A stretch of 5,104 nucleotides of DNA from Coriobacteriales bacterium (GTDB taxonomy: Bacteria > Actinomycetota > Coriobacteriia > Coriobacteriales > UBA8131): assembly GCA_031286975.1 (NCBI GenBank), contig JAITTM010000224.1, positions 1 to 5,104 on the forward strand, in the 5' to 3' direction. A model generated the notes under the pieces. That model made no database searches and was not told the DNA's origin. It saw nothing but the letters and a program-made list of their open reading frames with translations. The position numbers and the translations under genes were made by a program. Shown here piece after piece: positions 1-5,104 of this stretch (within the stretch, counting starts at the first letter, position 1; the number at the start of each line of letters is the position of its first letter).

Positions 1-1
1 T

Positions 2-2341
2 GGCTATAACCAGTACTATCTCTATAACACCAACACGAATCTTGCCTGGGATACGGCTCGGGCAAACGGCACCATCACTATCGCGGTTCTTGATACAGGA
101 ACATTCGTGAACCACCCGGATCTCAAGGCGAATATCGATACCCGCAACATGATTGATATGTACCATGCAGGCGTTCGGCCTACACCGGGTACACCCAGTC
201 TTATCAGCGCGCAGGTTCCCGGTGGAGACAACGTTGGTCATGGAACCCACGTAGCAGGCATCCTTGGGGCGGTTGCGGATAATGGCATCGGGATTGCGGG
301 TACCTCTTATAACGCGAAGATCCTCCCCATCAAGGTCTTTGATGATAAGGCCAGCAATCCGAGTGGCGACACGGCGACCATCATCAAGGCCTGTCAATAT
401 CTCAAGGACTGTATTGAGGGAGGTTATGTCTCCAATCTGCGCATCGTCAATATGAGCCTGGGTTATCACCCAGGATCCGGGGAGGCACCCGATACCCTTC
501 TTGAGGCGGCAATCAGAGACTTGCGCATAAACTACCAGGTGCTGACGGTATGCGCTGCGGGCAATAAAGGAACAACCGATGCCTCTTACCCCTCAGATTA
601 CGATGTCAGTTTCTCGGTGACTGCTGTGACACGCTCCAATGACCGCTCGTCGTATTCTGATTACAACCAGTATAAGGACATCAGCGCTCCCGGCGATGCG
701 ATCTGGTCAACATGGACGGGTGGATCTTATCGGCTAGATAGCGGCACGTCGATGGCCTCGCCGGTGGTTGCGGGCATTGCCGCCTTGGTTTGGGCGGCGA
801 AGCCCGCGCTGAATGTCGATCAGGTCGTGCAGGTTCTCGAGAGCACGGCAACTACGCTACCGAGCCAGCCTGTCGTAAGCGGCAGCAAGGGTTTGGTCAA
901 TGCTGGAGCCGCTGTGAGCAGCGCAACAACCACAACCCCGGCAGCCAAGCTCGCGTTATGTGAAGTCGCTGCCATTCCCAGCCAGTTGTATACCGGCAGT
1001 TCAATCACGCCACAACCTACGGTAAAGCTGGGAGGCACGACCCTCGTATTGGGTACCGACTACCTTCTCTCGTACTATAACAATACCAATGTTGGAAACC
1101 ATACGGCTCTGGTGACCATTACTGGCAGAGGCGCTTACGGCGGCCAGAGCATCAAGCGTTACTTCAGCATTTACAAGCTCACGAGCGTTGCGGGGCTCTC
1201 GTTTAGCATACTTGCCACAACGCAGACATTCACCGGCTCGGCCTTGACACCGAGTGTCACCATCAAGGATGGCAGCCAGACGCTCGTGCTGAACAGGGAT
1301 TATAAGCTGGCGTATGCGAACAACACCAATGTAGGGACGGCGACCCTCACGGTCACCGGTCTGGGAACCTATAACGGCACCAAGCAACTGACGTTCCGCA
1401 TCATCAGCAGGATTACGCGTCATGACGGTCCCGGGCGGCATGAGACCGCCGCCGCGGCCTCAAGGGCGGCGTATCCATCGGGTGCCCAAGCCGTTGTTGT
1501 CGCTTCATCCGAGGCCTTTCCCGATGCTCTGGCGGCATCCAGCCTTGCCGGCGCCGCCAACGCTCCCATCCTACTCACCCCCAGCGCCCAACTCTATGGT
1601 GCAACGCGCACGGAGCTGGTGCGCCTGCATCCCTCAAAGGTCTATATTATTGGCGGTGCCGGCACCATCAGCCCTAACACCTACGCCCAGATACAGGCTG
1701 CCCTGCCCGGTGTCACCATTAAGCGTCTTGGCGGAACAACGCGCTATGAGACCGCCGCTCTTATCGCCAATGAGACCGTAGCGCTCGGGGGTTCACGCTC
1801 TCAGGTATTCATGGTGGCGGGCTCCAACTACCCTGATGCCCTGTCGGTCAGCTCGGTTGCCGCCTATAAGAAGATTCCCATTCTGCTGACCGATACCAAT
1901 ACGCTGAGCGCTCCCGCTGAGAACTTCATCGTCTCACGGGGGATACGTGATGTCACGATTGTGGGAGGAACCGGAATGGTGAGCACGGGCATCCAAAACA
2001 GGTTGCCCTCTCTTGGTGCCACAACCGTTCTCAGGGCATCCGGAGCAGACCGCTATGCGACCGCCCTCGATTTCACCACCAAGGCGGTGAGCAAATGGGG
2101 GCTTAACCCCACCCTCGTGGGCATCGCATCGGGGGCGGATTTTCCGGATAGCCTTTCGGGGGGAGCCTCCATCGGCAACCGCGGAGGCCTCTTGCTTGTC
2201 ACTGCCCCCACCGCCTTGAGCAACTCAGCAAAAACGCCGCTTACCACCTTTAAGCAGCGGATAAATTCCGTCGAGATACTGGGTGGCACAGGGGCGGTGA
2301 CACCCAGCACGGAGACAGCAATCAGGAACCTGCTGCAATAG
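2..2341 (+). CDS. Secreted subtilisin-like serine protease (S8) with two Ig-like and three CWB2 wall-binding repeats, 5'-truncated
   Basis: Partial gene: the frame is open to the left edge, leaving 779 residues (numbered from base 2). The S8 catalytic residues are all visible: Asp31 in VLDTG (codon 92-94), His80 in GHGTHVAG (239-241), oxyanion Asn188 in AAGN (563-565) and Ser250 in GTSMASP (749-751). NMSLG matches the substrate-binding strand. A GTG at 107 lies after the catalytic Asp and cannot be the true start; signal peptide and any propeptide must lie to the left. After a Thr/Ala/Ser-rich linker come two Ig-like repeats (about 317-392 and 393-468), each with YTG/FTG..(I/L)TP, a DY..(S/A)Y.NNTNVG core and a GxGxYxG end. 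Residues 470-779 are three CWB2 (PF04122-type) repeats marked by IIGGAG, IVGGTG and ILGGTG. By family knowledge this is a wall-anchored extracellular protease; its substrate cannot be told. It converges on the L,D-transpeptidase gene. Confidence 0.93.
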   Translation, partial: GYNQYYLYNTNTNLAWDTARANGTITIAVLDTGTFVNHPDLKANIDTRNMIDMYHAGVRPTPGTPSLISAQVPGGDNVGHGTHVAGILGAVADNGIGIAGTSYNAKILPIKVFDDKASNPSGDTATIIKACQYLKDCIEGGYVSNLRIVNMSLGYHPGSGEAPDTLLEAAIRDLRINYQVLTVCAAGNKGTTDASYPSDYDVSFSVTAVTRSNDRSSYSDYNQYKDISAPGDAIWSTWTGGSYRLDSGTSMASPVVAGIAALVWAAKPALNVDQVVQVLESTATTLPSQPVVSGSKGLVNAGAAVSSATTTTPAAKLALCEVAAIPSQLYTGSSITPQPTVKLGGTTLVLGTDYLLSYYNNTNVGNHTALVTITGRGAYGGQSIKRYFSIYKLTSVAGLSFSILATTQTFTGSALTPSVTIKDGSQTLVLNRDYKLAYANNTNVGTATLTVTGLGTYNGTKQLTFRIISRITRHDGPGRHETAAAASRAAYPSGAQAVVVASSEAFPDALAASSLAGAANAPILLTPSAQLYGATRTELVRLHPSKVYIIGGAGTISPNTYAQIQAALPGVTIKRLGGTTRYETAALIANETVALGGSRSQVFMVAGSNYPDALSVSSVAAYKKIPILLTDTNTLSAPAENFIVSRGIRDVTIVGGTGMVSTGIQNRLPSLGATTVLRASGADRYATALDFTTKAVSKWGLNPTLVGIASGADFPDSLSGGASIGNRGGLLLVTAPTALSNSAKTPLTTFKQRINSVEILGGTGAVTPSTETAIRNLLQ

Positions 2342-2401
2342 GCAGAGCCGCAGGCAGAGCCGCAGGCAGAGCCGCCCGCAGAGCCGCAGGCAGAGCCGCC
2401 C
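2342..2401. repeat. 12-bp tandem repeat, five copies, just after the protease stop
   Basis: Five head-to-tail units start at the base after the TAG stop: GCAGAGCCGCAG at 2342, 2354 and 2378, and GCAGAGCCGCCC at 2366 and 2390. Units differ only in the last three bases. The period is a multiple of three and the array is in register with the protease frame, where it would read AEPQ, AEPQ, AEPP, AEPQ, AEPP. This resembles the Glu/Pro/Ala linkers of surface proteins, including the AEP-containing linker of the neighbouring transpeptidase. It may be a former or conditionally read C-terminal tail, or simple slippage-prone intergenic DNA. Confidence 0.9.
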
Positions 2402-2417
2402 GCAACCGGCCTCTGCC
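2389..2417. terminator. Imperfect GC-rich hairpin between convergent genes, possible bidirectional terminator
   Basis: GGCAGAG (2389-2395) pairs with CTCTGCC (2411-2417). The stem continues with CCG (2396-2398) against CGG (2407-2409) around one bulged C, closing an 8-base loop. It begins 8 bases beyond the transpeptidase stop and 48 bases beyond the protease stop, a suitable place for a shared terminator. Neither side has a T-run, so it is not a canonical intrinsic terminator. The left arm is part of the 12-bp array, so other repeat units could pair with the same right arm. Confidence 0.45.
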
Positions 2418-2425
2418 CAAACGCA

Positions 2426-4555
2426 TCAGTAATGCACGACGACGCTGTCTCCCACACTGGCGAGTGAGAAAAGCGCCTCGGCCTTGTCGAGCGGCATGTT
2501 CACGCAGCCGTGTGATCCGCCGTAGGTGTAGCGGTTACCCCCAAACCAAGGCTGCCACAAGGCGTCGTGAAAGCCATAGGACGTACCGCGGAATGCCAGC
2601 CAGTAGTATGAGAAGCCTCCCAGCGCAAAGTAGACGTTTCTCTCCTTGCTGACGATGCTGGTTGAGCCAGTGGGGGTATCCATCCTGCCGGCAAGACCGG
2701 TCACGACATCGCTCTCAAGCACGACCTGCCCGTTTTTCACATACCAGAGCCGCTGCTGGGATATGTTGACCTCCACGTAGGATTCCGCCCTGCCCTGTGG
2801 CAGAACCCCCGGCACCTGGCTACCGTTCATGGCATAGAATTTCCAGCCTCCGGCGTTGACCCAGCCTCGCGCCAAAGCGCCACTGCTGTCGAAGTAGTAC
2901 GATTGACCGCCGATGGTTTTCTCCCCGACATACATCGCACCGTCTGCGCCATAGTAGTACATGCGTCCGTCTATGGTCACGAATTCGTTGTTGATGCGGG
3001 TGCCATTCGACCTGAAATAATAGCCGCGTCCGCTGATGCTCTGCCTGCCAATCGCCGCCTGCCCGCTGCTGGGATTGAAGTAGTAGTCTTGTCCGCTGAC
3101 CCTCTTCCAGCCAAAGCTCTTGGCTCCGGTGCTGTCGAGGAGGTAGAGTTTGCCGCCCGTCCAGAGCAGGCCGACATAGACTGTGCCAGCAACGTAGAAG
3201 CGCGTTGACCCAGCCTCGTTGACCCAGCCTGCCTTGAGCGGCCAGGCCAGGTTCTTGACCACGGAGTTACGCACATCAGGTGCGACGGATCCATAGCCAC
3301 CCAGGACATACACCGTTGAGATGCTGCTCTTGTTGGCGGCAAGGGCGGCAAGCGTTGCGTTATTACCTTCGCTCGTAAGCAGCAGCACGGAGCCCTTCTT
3401 GCTTAAAAATGGTGCCCCTGTCAGACCATCGGGAAAACTCGCGCCGCTGGCAAGGCCAACATTGTCGTAGCTCATGCCCTCCTTATCCACACAGTACTGG
3501 GCGATCTTGGCGGCGGTATCAAAACGGGAAGGCCCTCCCAGACGAAGGGGCGTTATGCCGCTGGCTGTCTTGATCTGCTGCGCGAACTGACTTGAAACAG
3601 TGCCCTCCAGCCCGGCGATGATGATGCTGTCAAAGCCGTGCCTTGAAAGCAAGGCCGTGGTTTCTGCAGCCAGGGTTTGCCCGCCCACCAATAGCAGCGG
3701 CATCTTCTTGTAAGCAGCAAGAGGTGCGAGCGCCAACGCGTCGGGAAAGTTCGCGCCGCTGGCAACAAGCGCGGTATCAGCCCAGCTGCCCTGTTGTGCG
3801 CCGTAGGCATACACAGCGGCATTGGTCTCGTAGCGCGTGGCGCCGCCGAGGCGCTCCACACTACCAAAGCTTGCAAGCTGGGTTGCAACAGCAGCAGACA
3901 CCACGCCCGTTCCGCCGATGATTATGACCTGCGAAGGCTTGAGGAAGCTGAGAAGATCGAGCGTTGTCTTGGGGATGCTGTTTTTTGCGACGATGCTGAT
4001 GGGATAGTCGAGAAGCCCCGCCAAGGCGGTGGCGCTGAGCGCGTCGGCAAAGCCCTCACCCGACACGATGATGACGCCGGCCGCGCCGCTGGGATAGGCT
4101 GCGCGCGCGATGGCGGATGCCGTATCATACCGGGTGTTGCCTGCGAGGGTGATGAACTTATATGCAGAAGGAGCCGCGGCAGGGTCGAGAGCGGCATCAG
4201 GAGCGAGTGGGGTCGCAGCAGGGTCGAGGGTGGCATCAGGAGCCAAAGCGGGTGCTTCGTCCCCGGTGGGATCAGACCCCGATTCGTTGGTTGAGGGCGG
4301 CGTCTCGGGGATAGGTTCAGTGTCGGGCTCAGCGCCTGGCTCACCCGTAGCATCAGGCAAGGCGGGGAGGGCACCGTCAAGGTCAGGTGCGTCACCAGGT
4401 GCTGGCTCCGTGGTGGGAGTTGGGGATGGTTCAGCCAGCGGCTCAGCGTAGGCGGAAGGCACCGCCATAGAAGCCACCAACACGAACACCAGCATAAGCG
4501 CGAAAGCACGTGTCATCTGCCCAAAAAGCCTTTTTTGATAACCCGTCGATACCAT
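2426..4555 (-). CDS. Secreted L,D-transpeptidase (YkuD) with three CWB2 repeats and seven choline-binding-type repeats
   Basis: 709 residues from ATG 4555-4553. This start is chosen because it gives a clean signal peptide (basic QKR and TR segments, hydrophobic ALMLVFVLVASMAV, likely cleavage after AYA at residue 37), has GGGGGA seven bases upstream, and lies just inside the predicted promoter. Residues 38-132 are a Pro/Ala/Glu/Asp-rich linker with a duplicated 13-residue unit. Residues 133-437 are three CWB2 repeats (IIIGGTG, IIAGLEG, VLGGYG). About 440-580 are seven ~20-residue aromatic/Gly repeats (GWVN, YYF, SGQ/GGQ types) like CW_1 choline- or glucan-binding repeats. Residues 591-709 are a YkuD domain with His663 in GFHDALW and SHGCVN with nucleophile Cys684 (codon 2506-2504); spacing fits the family pattern and FGGNRY precedes it. 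By family knowledge it makes 3-3 peptidoglycan cross-links outside the membrane, or attaches proteins to the wall. The ligand of either repeat set is inferred only. Confidence 0.93.
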   Translation of the reverse strand: MVSTGYQKRLFGQMTRAFALMLVFVLVASMAVPSAYAEPLAEPSPTPTTEPAPGDAPDLDGALPALPDATGEPGAEPDTEPIPETPPSTNESGSDPTGDEAPALAPDATLDPAATPLAPDAALDPAAAPSAYKFITLAGNTRYDTASAIARAAYPSGAAGVIIVSGEGFADALSATALAGLLDYPISIVAKNSIPKTTLDLLSFLKPSQVIIIGGTGVVSAAVATQLASFGSVERLGGATRYETNAAVYAYGAQQGSWADTALVASGANFPDALALAPLAAYKKMPLLLVGGQTLAAETTALLSRHGFDSIIIAGLEGTVSSQFAQQIKTASGITPLRLGGPSRFDTAAKIAQYCVDKEGMSYDNVGLASGASFPDGLTGAPFLSKKGSVLLLTSEGNNATLAALAANKSSISTVYVLGGYGSVAPDVRNSVVKNLAWPLKAGWVNEAGSTRFYVAGTVYVGLLWTGGKLYLLDSTGAKSFGWKRVSGQDYYFNPSSGQAAIGRQSISGRGYYFRSNGTRINNEFVTIDGRMYYYGADGAMYVGEKTIGGQSYYFDSSGALARGWVNAGGWKFYAMNGSQVPGVLPQGRAESYVEVNISQQRLWYVKNGQVVLESDVVTGLAGRMDTPTGSTSIVSKERNVYFALGGFSYYWLAFRGTSYGFHDALWQPWFGGNRYTYGGSHGCVNMPLDKAEALFSLASVGDSVVVHY
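3203..3230 (-). repeat. Perfect 14-bp tandem duplication inside the transpeptidase gene
   Basis: The 14-mer CGTTGACCCAGCCT (plus strand) occurs at 3203-3216 and again at 3217-3230 with no gap. Being out of register with codons, the two copies are read in different frames: the first-translated as AGWVNE, the next as EAGST, at the start of the aromatic repeat region. A third identical copy lies at 2854-2867, where it encodes GWVN in the seventh repeat. Gain or loss of a unit would shift the frame ahead of the catalytic domain. Confidence 0.9.
4169..4246 (-). repeat. Two 39-bp tandem units encoding 13-residue Pro/Ala/Asp linker repeats
   Basis: Units at 4208-4246 and 4169-4207 encode LAPDATLDPAATP and LAPDAALDPAAAP, which differ at two of 13 residues; by eye 31 of 39 bases match. 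They sit at the end of the acidic Pro-rich linker, just before the first CWB2 repeat. Such a linker probably spans wall polymer and keeps the functional domains apart. The 39-bp period preserves the reading frame, so copy-number change would only alter linker length. Confidence 0.85.
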
Positions 4556-4562
4556 TGTTCTG

Positions 4563-4568
4563 TCCCCC
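4563..4568 (-). promoter_or_regulatory. Ribosome binding site of the L,D-transpeptidase gene
   Basis: The minus strand reads GGGGGACAGAACA followed by ATG, so the purine block ends seven bases before the start. GGGGG can pair with the CCUCC core of the 16S 3' end with one G-U wobble. No comparable purine block sits at proper distance before the in-frame ATGs at 4570 or 4654 or the TTG at 4690, which decides the start at 4555. Confidence 0.65.
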
Positions 4569-4586
4569 ATTCTGGATTTTGCTGCC

Positions 4587-4615
4587 CCTATACTTTGATG
4601 TACGCAGTGTATCAA
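4587..4615 (-). promoter_or_regulatory. Predicted sigma-70-type promoter of the L,D-transpeptidase gene
   Basis: On the minus strand TTGATA (4615-4610, five of six to the -35 consensus) is followed after exactly 17 bases by TATAGG (4592-4587, four of six to the -10 consensus). Transcription would begin near 4580, giving a leader of about 25 bases with the ribosome binding site in it. No extended -10 TG is seen. The -35 box overlaps both an inverted-repeat arm and a 23-bp dyad. Confidence 0.55.
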
Positions 4616-4616
4616 A
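4594..4616. promoter_or_regulatory. Dyad TTTGAT-N11-ATCAAA across the -35/spacer, candidate operator
   Basis: Perfect 6-bp arms TTTGAT (4594-4599) and ATCAAA (4611-4616) flank 11 bases, where two further base pairs (AC against GT) are symmetric. The dyad covers the -35 hexamer and most of the spacer, stopping just before the -10 box, where a bound repressor would block RNA polymerase. TTTGAT also occurs at 4534 and 4668. No regulator family is identified. Confidence 0.45.
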
Positions 4617-4666
4617 AAAGGCACGACTTCGGCGGTGGGTGGAGATATATTCATCGTAAATATGTT

Positions 4667-4679
4667 GTTTGATCCAAAC
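4667..4679. promoter_or_regulatory. Short palindrome GTTTG-ATC-CAAAC upstream of the promoter
   Basis: Perfect 5-bp arms separated by three bases, about 50 bp upstream of the -35 box of the transpeptidase promoter, in a locally A/T-rich stretch. It contains the same TTTGAT hexamer as the promoter dyad and could be an upstream binding site. At this size chance occurrence is quite possible. Confidence 0.3.
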
Positions 4680-4684
4680 TGGCA

Positions 4685-4777
4685 GGGCAAGATTCGCGCG
4701 TGCTAATAGATGAGTGTTTCTCGCGGGCTACTTGTATCCGTGTTCAAGGGCAAGATCAGCGTGCGCTAATGGATGAG
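4685..4777. repeat. Imperfect 30-bp direct repeat, copies 63 bp apart, one over the 3' end of the upstream gene
   Basis: Positions 4685-4714 and 4748-4777 align without gaps at 25 of 30 bases, sharing GGGCAAGAT, GCTAAT and GATGAG blocks. Weaker similarity continues to the left (TTG-ATCC against TTGTATCC). On the minus strand the right copy contains the TAG stop of the DUF1919-like gene (codons for LIH, then stop) and the left copy an equivalent in-register ending (LIY, then stop) exactly 21 codons later. It looks like a duplicated gene end or a pair of binding sites. Confidence 0.75.
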
Positions 4778-5104
4778 GCGGGGTATGGATTGAGCCGTCG
4801 CGAAAAGAGCATGTCGCTTCATCGCAGAGGTGATGCGGGGCTTGAAGGGCATGATCTGTCCCTGTGTGAGCCACTCAACAACATCCATTTGCTGAAAATA
4901 ACGCAGACAAGATCCATCCACCCTGTTAAGAAGGGTACTCGGTTTGCTCCAGATGCTCTCGTCTTCGATGAGGAACTCAAAGGGGCCAAGCTCCGTGGCA
5001 GTAGAGAGATAGAGGATTTTTCTCTCATAGGGTAGCCGAGCAAAGCGCTCACGTTCTTCAGTGCTCACATCAGCTCCAGCCGAGAAACACAGGACGATTG
5101 TGGC
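4766..5104 (-). CDS. C-terminal part of a DUF1919-like protein, truncated at the window edge
   Basis: The frame is open from the right edge (first residues ATIVLCFSAGADVS) to TAG at 4768-4766, giving 112 residues. A GTG at 5068 is an in-frame codon within the continuing frame, so it need not be the start. The pattern FSAGADVSTEERERFARLPY, then ERKILYLS, and later RYFQQMDVVEWL is what I remember of the C-terminal part of DUF1919 (PF08942: TEELI..FD.LPFKNK, then Y...D.VKWLN), a family often found near capsule or exopolysaccharide genes. This is recognition from memory, not a search. A basic tail of about 30 residues (MPFKPRITSAMKRHALF...) follows. No membrane segment is visible. The gene runs the same way as the transpeptidase 210 bp downstream, but the predicted promoter between them suggests separate transcription. 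Confidence 0.6.
   Translation of the reverse strand, partial: ATIVLCFSAGADVSTEERERFARLPYERKILYLSTATELGPFEFLIEDESIWSKPSTLLNRVDGSCLRYFQQMDVVEWLTQGQIMPFKPRITSAMKRHALFATAQSIPRLIH

Larger units (their letters stand above)
4528..4622. repeat. Perfect 13-bp inverted repeat around the transpeptidase promoter and start codon
   Basis: GCCTTTTTTGATA at 4528-4540 is exactly the reverse complement of TATCAAAAAAGGC at 4610-4622, with 69 bp between. The outer arm carries the predicted -35 hexamer (TTGATA on the minus strand); the inner arm lies in signal-peptide codons (YQKRLF region). The enclosed segment holds the -10 box, ribosome binding site and ATG. Identity stops exactly at the 13th base on both ends. 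It may be a chance A/T-run match, protein-binding sites, or recombination sites. Confidence 0.8.

Noticed and set aside
107..109. GTG as start of the protease
   Set aside because: The frame is open to the left edge and the catalytic Asp (92-94) lies before this codon, so the gene is truncated by the window.
2342..2401. CRISPR array
   Set aside because: Units are 12 bp, directly adjacent, with no spacers.
2053..2457. 134-codon minus-strand frame reading the 12-bp array as SACGSA repeats
   Set aside because: It is antisense to conserved CWB2 coding sequence, and the Gly/Ser/Cys repeat is only the complement of the array.
3922..4509. 195-codon minus-strand frame over the linker and first CWB2 repeat
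   Set aside because: Out-of-frame shadow of the transpeptidase gene; its Pro/Arg/Ser-rich composition comes from the GC-rich linker repeats.
4528..4536. A6-G run in the signal peptide as a programmed frameshift heptamer
   Set aside because: Codon boundaries (caa aaa agg) are not in the A-AAA-AAG register, and no gene product would benefit from a shift there.
4606..4644. Intrinsic terminator on the minus strand before TTTTTT at 4619-4614
   Set aside because: No stem of useful length precedes the T-run; the T-run belongs to the inverted-repeat arm and -35 region.
4556..4690. Longer transpeptidase start at TTG 4690, ATG 4654 or ATG 4570
   Set aside because: These would place the promoter inside the coding region, push the signal peptide 5 to 45 residues inward, and lack a properly spaced ribosome binding site.
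4700..5035. Plus-strand 111-codon frame opposite the DUF1919-like gene
   Set aside because: It is antisense to a more protein-like frame with a recognisable motif order, and has no recognisable domain of its own.

Overview
The window comes from a Gram-positive bacterium of moderately high G+C. Its two large genes encode exported proteins held on the cell wall by wall-binding repeats, with no LPXTG sorting motif visible. Three-copy CWB2 cassettes joined to a subtilisin-like protease with Ig-like repeats, and to an L,D-transpeptidase with choline-binding-type repeats, resemble surface proteins of Coriobacteriia (Olsenella, Atopobium, Eggerthella relatives). That placement is inference from architecture; some Clostridia also use these modules.

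Layout. Positions 2-2341 (+) hold the 3' part of a secreted S8 protease: catalytic domain, two Ig-like repeats, three CWB2 repeats. Its N-terminus lies left of the window. A 60-bp array of five 12-bp repeats (2342-2401) starts right after its TAG stop. The array runs into an imperfect GC-rich hairpin (2389-2417) that may end transcription from both sides. Facing it, 2426-4555 (-) encodes a complete 709-residue protein: signal peptide, acidic Pro/Ala linker, three CWB2 repeats, seven aromatic ~20-residue wall-binding repeats and a C-terminal YkuD L,D-transpeptidase domain with all catalytic residues.

The 210 bp upstream (4556-4765) hold a likely promoter, ribosome binding site, several TTTGAT-containing dyads, a perfect 13-bp inverted repeat around the promoter and start codon, and one copy of a 30-bp imperfect direct repeat whose other copy overlaps the 3' end of the next gene. 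That gene (4766 to the right edge, -) is the C-terminal part of a protein that resembles DUF1919, a family I recall near surface-polysaccharide genes.

How they may work together: all three could act at the envelope, as a wall-bound protease, a wall-bound 3-3 cross-linking enzyme and possibly a surface-glycan protein. The protease and transpeptidase carry related CWB2 trimers and so probably dock on the same wall polymer. They are convergent and not in one operon. The points most worth a second look are the inverted repeat and dyads at the transpeptidase promoter, the out-of-frame 14-bp tandem duplication in its wall-binding region, and the in-frame AEPQ/AEPP repeats directly behind the protease stop codon.
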